Source of the DNA: Ophiothrix spiculata
Taxonomy: Eukaryota; Echinodermata; Ophiuroidea; Amphilepidida; Ophiotrichidae
DNA length: 28,288 bases
Direction: 5' to 3' (one strand)
Assembly: GCA_000969725.1 (NCBI GenBank)
Contig: JXSR01S042190.1
In this document: positions 18,982 to 28,152 of the stretch, one piece after another
Layout of the letters: each line of letters opens with the position of its first letter
Numbering within the stretch: the stretch's first letter is position 1
The notes under the pieces: generated by a model
Told to the model about the DNA's origin: nothing
What the model saw: the letters and a program-made list of their open reading frames with translations, nothing else
The model's database searches: none
Program-made: the position numbers and the translations under genes

Positions 18982-19239
18982 GGGGTACACCATTTGATTC
19001 TCAGGGGGGAGGGGCATGGAAGTTCTTTGGAGAAAAAAAAACTTCGCCGCCATCTTGACCCAAAGATGAGTAAAAAAAAACCTTTACCCAACAACTTCAA
19101 GGTAAAGAAAAACTTTAAAAATGTAATTAAAAAAACTTTGCGGCGAAAAAAAATCGCGCTGCCTTCGGAGACGAAAAAAAAAAGTTGACCCGACCCCAAC
19201 TTCCATGCCCCCCCCCCTGAAAATAAAATGGTGCGCCCC
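18982..19239. mobile_element. PIF/Harbinger-like MITE, 258 bp, TTA target duplication
   Basis: TTA (18979-18981 and 19240-19242) flanks GGGGTACACCATTTGATTCT and, reversed, GGGGCGCACCATTTTATTTT. Both continue into CAGGGGGG and GGGGCATGGAAGTT. The interior is A-rich with CGGCG motifs. Lysine- and phenylalanine-rich open frames on both strands are translations of the A-runs. Confidence 0.82.
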
Positions 19240-19242
19240 TTA

Positions 19243-19974
19243 CTGATTGCATAATGTTTGGTACCAAAATAATTCTACAAGTCTCCTCTATCAATACATA
19301 TGTCTAGAGTTGTAATATGAATCTTGGTTTTGAAGTTATTATTAACATTTTAAAATGTGCAGTTAATTTTTGGACAACCTGTATTTTGATTTTGTAATAC
19401 TACAAACTGACCATCTGCCAATGTTCCTTTAAACACAAAAATCTTAACACAGCATCGGCATAGTGCAACCGGAAGTTCTGAAGTTCCACTTATCTGGTTC
19501 ATTGATCATTCTTAATAAAAGGGGAATTCCAATCCAATGTTCAATGTAGCACAATTTCCTTGAAATAGCTCTGAAACCAAACCCTGATATCGCTGACATC
19601 CTTAAGTTACCCACTTAAAGATTTGACACTTAACATAAACAGTGTATGTCACTTGTCTGGGAATAACTAAAACAATTTATACAACACCTGGAAACAAATG
19701 GCCAGGTGTGTAGGGGGAGGCAGAAAGTCAGAAAAATACAAAAAAAAAATGTACACACAATGCTCATGATGGACTAGAATCCAAATACTACTTTTATTTC
19801 ACATCATTTTGGCATAAAACTTTGGCAATTTGTTTCTATGGTCTAAAGCAGTAACATACGACTTTCACACCCATCTAATTTACATATTTGCATAATTAAT
19901 AAGCATGAGGCAAATGGATAATTAAACAAATAAATTATGCAGATATGCAAATTATATGAGCAGGAAATCATACA
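19243..19974. other. No recognised feature
   Basis: AT-rich sequence. A cluster of short ATTATGCAGATATGCAAATTA-like stretches occurs near 19870-19955. No element or exon is supported. Confidence 0.55.
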
Positions 19975-19978
19975 TTAA

Positions 19979-20207
19979 CCCTAACTCCCAAACGCTTAAA
20001 AACTATCTAAGTCCGAAAACGTCATACAAAAATTTCCCGTTTCCCTCGCATCCCGTTCCAATGTCCAGCTATGGCACACCACCCAGTATGGCCTGCCATG
20101 GCAGCACTTTCGTGCCCATCCGTATCCCTGGTCTATGACGTATTTGGACTTAGGCGAATTTCTTGATTTTTGCTTGTTGGATTTTGTTGGACTGTGATGT
20201 GTTAGGG
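19979..20207. mobile_element. piggyBac-like MITE, 229 bp, TTAA target duplication
   Basis: TTAA (19975-19978 and 20208-20211) flanks CCCTAACTCCC and, reversed, CCCTAACACATC. TTAA plus CCC-starting ends is the piggyBac pattern. A second inverted pair lies further in: AAGTCCGAAAACGTCATAC on the left and TAAGTCCAAATACGTCATAG (reversed) on the right. A related TTAGTCCAAATACGTCACA also occurs at 20501-20519, outside the element. Confidence 0.75.
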
Positions 20208-20559
20208 TTAAAGTCTAAACAAATTGGCAAAGTTTCAGGTTAAAATTATTAAAGGTAAAGGTAGTATAAAGTTTATTCATATAATATTAGAAAATATCAG
20301 TAACAATTAATATTACAAATAGAATACAAAGAGTCTTTCAAAACCAATGTCTCAAAAACTGTTTGTCTCTTTTTAAAAGCTTAAATTTTGGAATTAAAAT
20401 TTTTGTTTTTATTTTATTTTTATTTATTTTTTGCAATAAGCCTAATTTTTGTTCAATTGGAGCAAAATCCTGCAGTGGAAAATGAAGAAAATAAATAGTC
20501 TTAGTCCAAATACGTCACAACTAGGAGATGTATATGGTCACCGAATCGCTGCTGAGGCA

Positions 20560-20640
20560 GTGCCTGTGGGTGGCTTGGTATGGGTGAATATTGGATGGGG
20601 ATGCGAGAGGTCCCGGGTTCCAATCTCCAGGTCAAATGTG
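20560..20640 (+). mobile_element. tRNA-derived SINE head, plus strand
   Basis: TGGCTTGGTATGGGTGAA (A box, from 20571) and GGGTTCCAATCTCC (B box, about 20615-20628) are spaced as in a tRNA. The stems are poor, so this is a SINE head rather than a gene. A hairpin pair AGACGGTCTAC / ATCCGTCTATGG follows at 20676-20709. Confidence 0.55.
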
Positions 20641-20753
20641 TGAAAATAGGGATTTTTTATGTAGTAGGTTAGGGCATAGACGGTCTACAGTAAATATAAT
20701 CCGTCTATGGTTAGGTTTAATACCACTTAAAGGTAAAGGTTAATACAACCTAA

Positions 20754-22161
20754 GGGACCGTTCATTATTTACAGGGAGGGGGGGGGGGGCCGGGAGAAAC
20801 ATAGGGGGGGTCATGTGATTTTTATTTGGTCGATAGGGGGGGGTTAAATTTTTTGTGTTAAGAAGAGGGGGGGGGGCATGTATAACTTGCGTAAACTTTA
20901 TCTCTTGCCTGATGTTTGACCAATATAAGCCTGATTTTGAAATTTCAAGGTAAAATTTCAAATTTTTTTGCGCGCTACGCGTGCATTTATACTTACAAAT
21001 TTGTTTCAAATTAATGCAAAATTCACACAAAAATTTGAACTGACGGTATCAGAATGACCTTCATTTTAAAGAAAGACTAAATATAATGGTACATGTTAGG
21101 CCCTATTTAAGAAGAATACCCTTTTCTAAGCACTACCTCTTCCACTGAACGTCCCCATTTTGATCTGCTGGGAGGCAATTTTGTATCATTTTCATCTTTG
21201 ACTTACTCCAACTGAACTAAGGCAAATGCATAGGCCCTATATATATAGCAAATATAAGTGCACAAAGGATGTACTAAAATGCAGGGGTGTGAGAGTCATG
21301 TGATAAAAAAGCTGAAAATGGTGAAAAAGTGCCAAAAACAGGCTGAAAATGAAAGAAAAAGCTGAAATTATGACAATTTGAAGCTATTAAAAAGGCTGAA
21401 ATCAGCTAAAAAGCTGAACTCTCACACCCCTGAAAATGGCCGGAAAATGGTCTAAAATCAATTTCTTCTCAGCTGAAGAAGGTGCATCAAATCTGTTGAC
21501 AGTAAGGAATTAAAAAGGCAGATCAGTGTTTGCGGCCGTTTTGATCTGACTGCCATGTGAATCCCATACCAAAGGATGATTAAAGCTCTTCCCATAACAC
21601 ACATCAACCATATGACTAACCCAATGGAATATTGACCAAGGTCACTCCACTACTACATTCATTTGTGTGGCAAATATTTTGAATTTGCTCCTTTTCAAAC
21701 TGTATTTTGGGAATGAAGACATGTGTCGAAGTGGTATTTGTTTACACTGACATCAAGCTGTGATTATCCTCTTTCTGAAGGTCCTTTTCATTCACACTTC
21801 GACTGAGTAATGAATTTTCTATAGCAAGTTTTCCATCAGCAGTTTTACATGTAAGTCAATGGCTGTTGGTTCACTCAGTGGGTTGTTTATAAGCTGTGGA
21901 AGTAACAGTTTGAATTGAATGGTGGGAAGTGCTTAAAACACCCTTTGCCTTAAGGCTTAATATAGATACATGGCTTTTGAATTGCATGATTCGAGGGTAC
22001 ATGCCCTTTTACAAAGGGGGGGGTCATGTAAAAGTTATGAGTGGAATCGGGGGGGGGGGGGTGCGTAATTTTTCGATGTTCGAATAGGGGGGTCACAAAA
22101 CTTTTCAGATCTGACCCGCAACTTCTCCAGCCCCCCTCCCCTGTAAATAATGAATGGTCCC
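20754..22161. mobile_element. PIF/Harbinger-like element, 1,408 bp, TAA target duplication
   Basis: The ends are GGGACCGTTCATTATTTACA and, reversed, GGGACCATTCATTATTTACA, each followed by a long G-run (AGGGG..). TAA flanks both sides (20751-20753 and 22162-22164). Comparing with the intact 23-bp unit, removal of the element plus one TAA restores the minisatellite. The interior has several more G- or C-runs and no transposase. It carries a younger 151-bp element at 21282-21432. Confidence 0.82.
21282..21432. mobile_element. 151-bp MITE with CAGGGGTGTGAGAGT ends and 6-bp target duplication
   Basis: It begins CAGGGGTGTGAGAGT and ends ACTCTCACACCCCTG. AAAATG abuts both ends (21276-21281 and 21433-21438). 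The interior repeats GCTGAAA and AAAAAGC in both orientations. Length and end layout match the element at 3195-3345. It is nested in the larger element at 20754-22161. Confidence 0.85.
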
Positions 22162-22353
22162 TAAAGGTAAAGGTTAATACCACCTAAAGGTAAAGGACAT
22201 GTGCTAGGCAATATCTTGCTCTATACTTACCTGCCTACTTAAAAAACACTTGACATGCTTGAAGACAGTTTATTACAACATGCCACTGTTTACAGTTCAT
22301 GTGATCTGGGTATAAAACTGAATTTTCTGGAATTTCAAGTTTTATTTGCTGGT

Positions 22354-22457
22354 AGTAAATATTTAGGTTGTAAAATGTGTCAAAAGGCATAAATAATATA
22401 GCTCTTGGATTTATTTACAGAGGGTAAATATTTAGGTTATAAAAATGTGTCAAAAGG
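22354..22457. repeat. Short direct repeat, about 34 bp, two copies
   Basis: AGTAAATATTTAGGTTGTAA then AATGTGTCAAAAGG (22354-22387) recurs with minor changes at about 22424-22457. A 36-bp spacer separates them. Confidence 0.75.
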
Positions 22458-22792
22458 AGTCTATACAGTCAGGCCTACAGTGTTATAATCTTTCTGCAGC
22501 TGTATTAACTGTCCCAAAATCATATAATCCCCCCCCCCTCACACCAAACAACATCCTTTGCCAAAAAAACATTATAAATCTATTCAAGAAAATGATGCCT
22601 TTAATATATGTTACAAGCATTAAAAATTTGTGGAAGCTTGAAGGTTAATGTATCCCAAATGAAAAGGTCCTCCTAAAACCGGGCCTAAAACGCTGTATCA
22701 GGAATTGGTTAGTATACATTTGCCAAATTTGTCACACCCATAACTGGCCATCATCCACCAAAATCAAACAAGCAAGTTAACCTGTAAAGTGG

Positions 22793-22932
22793 TTGAAATC
22801 TGATTAGGTCATCACAAGGCAGAGATCCCCATCCATGCATTGGATAGAGAGACATGGTACCCAGGCATGGTAAGACCCCCAAAATCCCTGGTTCAAATCC
22901 TGCAAAAAACTCTGGACTCTTTTGCTTCAGAG
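22793..22932 (+). mobile_element. SINE-like repeat with B box, copy 1
   Basis: CCCTGGTTCAAATCCTGC contains a canonical pol III B box. The following AAAAAACTCTGGACT and the upstream ATCATCACAAGGCAGA and ACATGGTA.CC.GGCATGGTA are shared with copy 2 at 23107-23240. No convincing A box, so the tRNA origin is tentative. Confidence 0.5.
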
Positions 22933-23106
22933 CAGGGATTCTCAACTAGCAGCGCACACACCAAATTTGGCACTTGACTGTTACAGATTGGCACTTCTGC
23001 TCTCTCAAAAACAAAGAAATACATTTGAAAACAGATGCAGGTGGCACTTTAGCCTTCAATTTTCTCATTTATGTGGCGCATTGTAAGGACTAGTGGAGAA
23101 CCCTTG
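22933..23106. mobile_element. hAT-like MITE, 174 bp, between two SINE-like copies
   Basis: The left end is CAGGGATTCTCAACTAG and the right end, reversed, CAAGGGTTCTCCACTAG. This is the classic CAGGG-TTCTCAAC end of hAT MITEs. GGCACTT occurs near both ends of the interior. The flanks (CTTCAGAG and GCTTACAT) are at best a decayed 8-bp duplication. Confidence 0.65.
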
Positions 23107-23240
23107 GCTTACATAGATCATCAATCAGGCAGATATCATGGGATAGCAAGTCACATGGTAAGAATCCCAAAAGGCCCTGATACGAACGAATCCTGCAAAA
23201 ACTCTGGACAGCTTTCTTGCTTTAGACATAAAAAGCAGAT
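23107..23240 (+). mobile_element. SINE-like repeat, copy 2 (B box decayed)
   Basis: GATCATCAATCAGGCAGATA, TCACATGGTAAGAATCCCAA and AATCCTGCAAAAACTCTGGA align with copy 1. The B box is broken by an insertion (GATACGAACGAATCC in place of GGTTCAAATCC). Confidence 0.5.
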
Positions 23241-23271
23241 ATGGGTAGGTGCCAGCTGAGAGTGCAGGTTA

Positions 23272-23746
23272 GGCCCTTCGCACTCCATTTTTAGTTTCAT
23301 GTTGCAGCTTTTAAAATAGAGGGGCGGTCAATTTTCATTATTCATTATTTTTGTAGGATCCAAATGTGTGAGATGATTCAATTGGCATAGTATCCATACA
23401 GTGCAGTAAATCATATACCAGTATTTTTTTCTTGTTTGTCTATGCACAGAAACATTATGCACTGCATTTTTTTCCATTTTCAACTTTCAATTTGAGGCAA
23501 TAAAAATTTCAAAAATTATTTGCCATGAATAAAGCCAGCATCGGTTATTTTGAGTATGCAATGCCAATATTTTCATTATTACTCACTATTTGGGAGATGC
23601 CTGTTATTTTGAGCCATAAATACTTTGCCTTTTGTCTTTTAAAATATTAGAAAATAATGAAATCATCTCAAATAATGAATTAGTTGGGAATTTTGGATAT
23701 TTGGGGCGGGCGGAAACAGGAAACTAAAAATAAAGTGCGACGGGCC
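23272..23746. mobile_element. PIF/Harbinger-like MITE, 475 bp, TTA target duplication
   Basis: TTA (23269-23271 and 23747-23749) flanks GGCCCTTCGCACTCCATTTT and, reversed, GGCCCGTCGCACTTTATTTT, both followed by TAGTTTC.TGTT. Just inside each end lies GGGGCGG, inverted. A truncated relative of its right end is at 24803-24910. Confidence 0.82.
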
Positions 23747-23814
23747 TTAAAGAAGAGGGATTTGATTTTTGAATTTTTCTCATCACATGTGGAAAATGAT
23801 AAATTCCGTTAATT

Positions 23815-23996
23815 AGGTATTCAAACATGCTACAGAGTTGTTCATCGCTAATCAACAACGATGCATCCATGCGTCTGCGTATTTTTTATCGCGCGAGGGT
23901 TGCTTTAGCCACCCGAGTGTGATAAAAATACGCCGACGCATCAGATGCAGAGTTGTTGATTAGCGATGAACAACTCTGTAGCATGTTTGAATACCT
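23815..23996. repeat. Long palindrome in copy B
   Basis: The outer arms AGGTATTCAAACATGCTACA and TGTAGCATGTTTGAATACCT pair perfectly. Where copy A has CACGCC in both arms, this copy has CATGCT in both. The inner arms keep the same left/right asymmetry as copy A. Confidence 0.9.
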
Positions 23997-24340
23997 TTCA
24001 ACAACGAAGATCTGTCTGAAAACGTATAATTAAATTCTAAATGTTTTTAATTAACAGATACTCATCTCAGTAAAAAATTCTTTGAATAATCTGAAACAAA
24101 ATGCTAGTTTTTAAATGATTGTTGCTTTGTAGTTTTCAACTATTCCCAAGCGCCAGTCCTTGCACATACTCAAATTCCCGACACGCGATGAACAGTGCGC
24201 CGATTTATGTGCACTGCGTAAATGCACCCCCGTGTACGCTGTGCCGTGCGTGACGCGCTTATTTGAATATCAACTGTGGATTCATCACAAATCAACAATG
24301 GTACGCTCCTGTATAAGGAGATACAGTGAGTTGTTGAAAC
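23815..24340 (-). mobile_element. Palindrome-bearing repeat, copy B
   Basis: This is the reverse complement of copy A at 747-1270 over its whole length. The palindrome is at 23815-23996 and the body at 23997-24340, ending GAGTTGTTGAAAC. Differences are scattered substitutions plus a more diverged stretch near 24030-24160. A 128-codon open frame overlapping it on the minus strand is not preserved in copy A, so it is not taken as a gene. Confidence 0.75.
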
Positions 24341-24802
24341 CAAAATAAAATAATACAACATCTGTGAGTGAAATTGGGCAATTACTACTCTCATTACAAT
24401 GTTGTTGTTTTTCTTACTAATTATTTTGATGTATTGTTGATTTATATGATTTGCATGATTCTTTAAAAATAATAAAAAATAGAGAAAGATAAACAAAAAT
24501 CTGTTAAACCTGCAATATATTACACAAATCCTTTTCTCATACCATTTGCACAACAAGTCACAACTTGGTTCCTAAGGAAGCATTAATAATAAAACTTGGC
24601 CATTACTTTGTTTTGATAACGTACAAACACAATTTTGACAAATGTATTGCAACACTGTTATTCTTACTCAAGCCAACTATTTACCATTACAGAATAAAAC
24701 AAGATTGCAAAATAAGGATGCTGTCTGAGTAACATCAATTTATTTGGCTAGATTTGGCCAGTTTTGAAACAGCATATAAATTTTCCCTAAAGTTCTGAAT
24801 AA
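24341..24802. other. No recognised feature
   Basis: AT-rich sequence (T-rich on the minus strand). No element ends or exon supported. Confidence 0.6.
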
Positions 24803-24910
24803 GGCCCGTCGCACTTAATATTTAGTTTCCTGTTTCCACCCGCATCAAATATCGGAAATTCCCAAGTAATTCATTACTTGAGATGGTTTAATTATTTTTT
24901 TATATTTTAA
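24803..24910. mobile_element. Truncated PIF/Harbinger-like fragment
   Basis: GGCCCGTCGCACTTAATATT, AGTTTCCTGTTTCC and TTCCCAAGTAATTCATTACT match the right end of the element at 23272-23746 (read reversed). The match stops at the TTAA (24907-24910) where the next element begins, so that element probably inserted here. Confidence 0.7.
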
Positions 24911-25607
24911 AGTAAAAATAACATAAAATGAAGGAATGTGACTATCTACTAAAAGAGTTTTCAAGTGCACTTTGTCAAAAAAAAAAAAAAAATTTGCCAC
25001 CGAAAAATGGATAAAAAGCATATGAATGTTTTCCTATACTAATTCGGGATTCAGATTCAGATTCATTTATTTCAATATCAATATCCTGAATTTAATTCAA
25101 CAAATGGCCATAACCAAAAAAGTAAGCATATTTTAAGCCAATTCATTTGGAGGGTATTAAAGGTGTAGGTTCCTATTTTAGGATATGTATAATTTACTTT
25201 TAACTTATTGACCTTGACCTCTGAAATGCATTGTGCAAGGTTTCAACCTTGGCTTGTGTCTTGTTTTCTCCTCAGACCCAAAAGAAAGTATGCAACCCTG
25301 GGGATGAGGCTGTTATGTAAATACAAAAGAAATGGAAAATAGGTATACCAATTAATTTTACATTTTGTGCTATATCTCCGAAACTATAAAGAATTCGAAG
25401 TTGAAATTTTGGATTCATAATCAGAAAAATATGGGCTTTCATTTGGTATCAAAAATATACTACTTCTGGTTGAGCCCTGTGGATGAGAATGTGATCGGAA
25501 CCTACACCTTTAATATCTACCCAAAATAAACACAATAAGCTAAAACAAATCAAAAGTCATTGGTTACAGGGGGGCACATCATTTTTAACACTTTATAGTA
25601 TATTGCT
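24911..25607. mobile_element. TTAA-flanked MITE, copy B, carrying a nested insertion
   Basis: TTAA at 24907-24910 and 25608-25611. It shares ATAAAATGAAGG, TTTTCCTATACTAA, ATTTAATTCAACAAATG, CCATAAC..AAAAAGTAAGCA and ATCATTTTTAACACTTTATA with copy A at 10604-10945 (opposite orientation). Without the 349-bp insert plus one TTAA it is 344 bp, close to copy A's 342. It has lost some of its left end and gained about 30 bp near 25052. Confidence 0.8.
25161..25509. mobile_element. Nested TTAA MITE, 349 bp, empty site known
   Basis: The ends AGGTGTAGGTTCC and GGAACCTACACCT are perfect inverses. TTAA flanks both sides (25157-25160 and 25510-25513). Copy A of the host repeat reads GGTATTAATATCTACC (reversed from 10686-10706), which is exactly this locus minus the element and one TTAA. 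The target duplication is thus TTAA, fitting piggyBac or Kolobok. Confidence 0.9.
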
Positions 25608-25611
25608 TTAA

Positions 25612-26067
25612 GTGCAAAGGGCTAAAGTGCATCCCATCTCATTTTTTGCATCAAAATGTGGTCTTAACTTCAACATTATCATCCTTTGATCAGATTATAA
25701 AATTGGAGCTACATGTACTTTCATTCTATATCTCTGCTTTTCATGTTTTTAATAGTTTCCCATAAGAGGAAATACCCATTATTACATTTATTTTAGTCCT
25801 TTTTCAAGGAATTCTCTACTATGCGTCCAATTTTTCCCTTCAATTTCTTCACTCTATTTTTCCCTTTCCTTCTACTTCTTGTCCCGAGGGATTACCACAA
25901 CTTTCCCTGCAACATGACTCTGAAAGGCACTCGGCAACCTACATGAAAACTAATTGCGACTATAGCTATTTTGCAAGGTGATTATATGGCATATCCCCAC
26001 AAACAATTATTGTACACAATTTTGCAACTTTCAGTGATTCATTCAATAAAATGTTCAAAGTAGATAT
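25612..26067. other. No recognised feature
   Basis: AT-rich sequence between two elements. A CTTCTACTTCTTG-type pyrimidine stretch lies near 25840-25885. The start may be the continuation of the truncated fragment at 24803, but similarity is too weak to assert. Confidence 0.5.
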
Positions 26068-26264
26068 ACATTTCCGGTTTATCCTTCGTGTAAATCTGCA
26101 CGAATTCTTCTTATCATGTAATTCTGTTATTCTGCACGAAATGTTCAAATCCTGTAATTCCGCACAATTTTTTTTCAATTGTTTTATTCTATAATTCTGA
26201 ACGATATTATTCCATATCTAAAAACAATTCATTACTTATAACTTATCTTATAATTGTTACTTCC

Positions 26265-27655
26265 AGTCGTAGTGCTAGTGCCACTGTGCCATTATGTCAG
26301 TATCTTGCATTCATAATTAATTGCTTGTAGCATCCTGATTTATCTTATATTTGTGGTTTTTTTAATTTCTCTTTTTCCAAACCACAGTGCTCCTGTGCCA
26401 GTCAGTCTGTCAGTATTTCACATTCACAATTCATTACTTTATAGTATCCTGATTTATCTTATATTTGTGTTTCTTTTATTTCTTTTTTCCCAAGCCACAG
26501 TGCTCCTGTGCCAGACAGTCTGTCAGTATTTCGCATTCACAATTCATTACTTCATTACATCCTTATTTATCTTATATCTATTTTTCTTCAAGCCATAGCG
26601 CCACTGTGCCAGTCAGTCTCTCAGTATCTTGCATTCACAATTCATTACTTATAACATCCTTTAATTCATCTTATTTTTGTTTTTTCTTTTTTAAAGCCAT
26701 AGTGCCGCTGTGCCAGTCAATCTGTAGGTATCTCGCATTTATAAATTATTACTTATAACATCTTGATTTATCTTATACTTGTTTCGTCAAGCCATAGTGC
26801 CACTATGCCAGTCAGTCTGTCAGTACCTCGCATTCACAATTCATTACTTATAACGACCAGATTGATCTTCTTATATTTTTTTTCTTTTTGTAAGTCATAG
26901 TGCCGCCGTGCCAGTCATTCTGTCGGTATCTCGCATTTATAATTAATTACTTTTAACATCCTGATTTTTCTTTTTATATTTTTTTTCTTTTTTTAAGTCA
27001 TAGTGCCGCCGTGCCAGTTAATCTGTCGGTATCTCACATTTATAATTAATTACATTTAACATCCTGATTTTTCTTATATTTGTTTCTTCAAGTCATAGTG
27101 TCACTGTGCCAGTCAGTCTGTCAGTATCTTGCATTTACAATTATTCATAACACCCTTATTTATCTTATAGTTGTTTCTTCTTGTCATAGTGCCACCGTGC
27201 CAGGCAGTCTGTATCTTGCATTCACAATTCATTAATATACCGTCCCAATTTAATTAATAGTTGTACATACTATTTCATCAAGAAATAGTGTCACTGCGCC
27301 AAACAGTCTGCCAGTATCACATATTCACAATTCATTACTTACAACACCTTGATTTACGGTATCTTATGTTTGTTTCTTCAAGCAATAGTGCCATTGTACC
27401 AGTCAATCTATCAGTATCTTGCATTCACAATGCATTACTTACTTATACCATCCCAAATTAATTAATAGTTGTACATACTCTGTCAGTATCTCGCATTCAC
27501 AATTCATTGCAACATAGTGCCAAGTGCTGTGCAAGGCAGCCTGTCATATATCTTGCAAATTACTTCTACCATCCTAATTTACTTAATAGCTATTCATATT
27601 AACATAGTTCAACTATGCCAGGCAGTCTGTCAGTATCTTGCAAATACAATTCATA
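26265..27655 (+). repeat. Tandem array of about 15 units, 88-115 bp, plus orientation
   Basis: A typical unit contains TAGTGCCACTGTGCCAGTCA, GTCTGTCAGTATCTTGCATT, CACAATTCATTACTTATAAC, ATCCTGATTTATCTTATATT and TGTTTCTTCAAGC. Units vary mainly in the T-rich part. Those after about 27470 are shortened or rearranged. Confidence 0.9.
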
Positions 27656-27667
27656 AAATAAATCAAG

Positions 27668-27955
27668 TAATGAATTGTTAATGCAAGATACTGACAGCCT
27701 GACTGACACAGAGGTACTATGGCTTGAAAAAATATAAAACGAAAAACAAATATAAGACAAATAAGGATGTTATAAGTAATGAATTGGAAATGCAAGATAC
27801 TGACAGACTGACTGACACAGTGTCACTATGGCTTGAAAAATAGAAAAAGAAAAACAAATATAAGATAAATAAGGATGTTATTTAGTAATGAATTGGGAAT
27901 GCAAGGTACTAATATACTGACTGACACAGGGGCACTAATATTGCTTGAAAAAATA
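27668..27955 (-). repeat. Inverted portion of the same array, about 3 units
   Basis: GTAATGAATTG, AATGCAAGATACTGACAG and CTGACTGACACAG..GCACTA recur at about 27668, 27776 and 27885, complementary to the plus-strand units. A spacer of about 12 bp (27656-27667) separates the two orientations, forming the fold centre. Confidence 0.9.
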
Positions 27956-28152
27956 AAAAAACAAAACAAATATAAAATTCGGACTGGTCTCTACATAATA
28001 CATACATAAATAAAACTAAAGATTTTTTCTGATTGTAACTTGCAGTGGTAACAAGGAACTACACGATGGATAAATTTCGTGCAGTTTTTCAAGAATGATT
28101 ACACCATGGAAAAAATTCGTGCAGATTTACACGAAGGATATACCACATTTCC

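Larger units (their letters stand above)
20718..22188. repeat. 23-bp minisatellite interrupted by an inserted element
   Basis: Three units of TTAATACCACCTAAAGGTAA plus AGG are visible: one ending near 20739, one split by the insertion at 20754-22161, and one at about 22172-22188. The third lets the empty site be read directly. Confidence 0.75.
26076..28144. mobile_element. Foldback-type DNA element, 2,069 bp, perfect 8-bp target duplication
   Basis: ACATTTCC directly abuts both ends (26068-26075 and 28145-28152). The ends are inverted: left GGTTTATCCTTCGTGTAAAT, right (reversed) GGTATATCCTTCGTGTAAAT, both continuing CTGCACGAATT.TT. The outer domain on each side is short, drifting repeats built on GTAATTCTGCACGAAAT (about 26076-26215 and 28040-28144). 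The inner domain is about 15 tandem units of roughly 88-115 bp in plus orientation followed by about 3 in minus orientation. Foldback elements, including the sea urchin TU type, have this build: long ends of tandem subrepeats and, for TU as I recall, 8-bp duplications. No transposase is present, so it would need one in trans. Open frames inside are repeat translations. Confidence 0.85.

Noticed and set aside
18994-19188. Lysine-rich open frame, possible nuclear protein fragment
   Set aside because: It comes from A-runs within a TTA-flanked MITE; the opposite strand is equally open.
24170-24556. 128-codon open frame on the minus strand, the longest in the window
   Set aside because: It overlaps the body of palindrome repeat copy B. 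The corresponding reading is not kept in copy A, and the rest is low-complexity I/N/F/L sequence with no domain.
26265-27655. CRISPR-like regular repeats
   Set aside because: Units are about 100 bp, adjacent without unique spacers, degenerate, and inside a eukaryotic transposon.
26353-27795. Several serine/phenylalanine-rich open frames
   Set aside because: They are translations of the roughly 100-bp tandem units of the foldback element.
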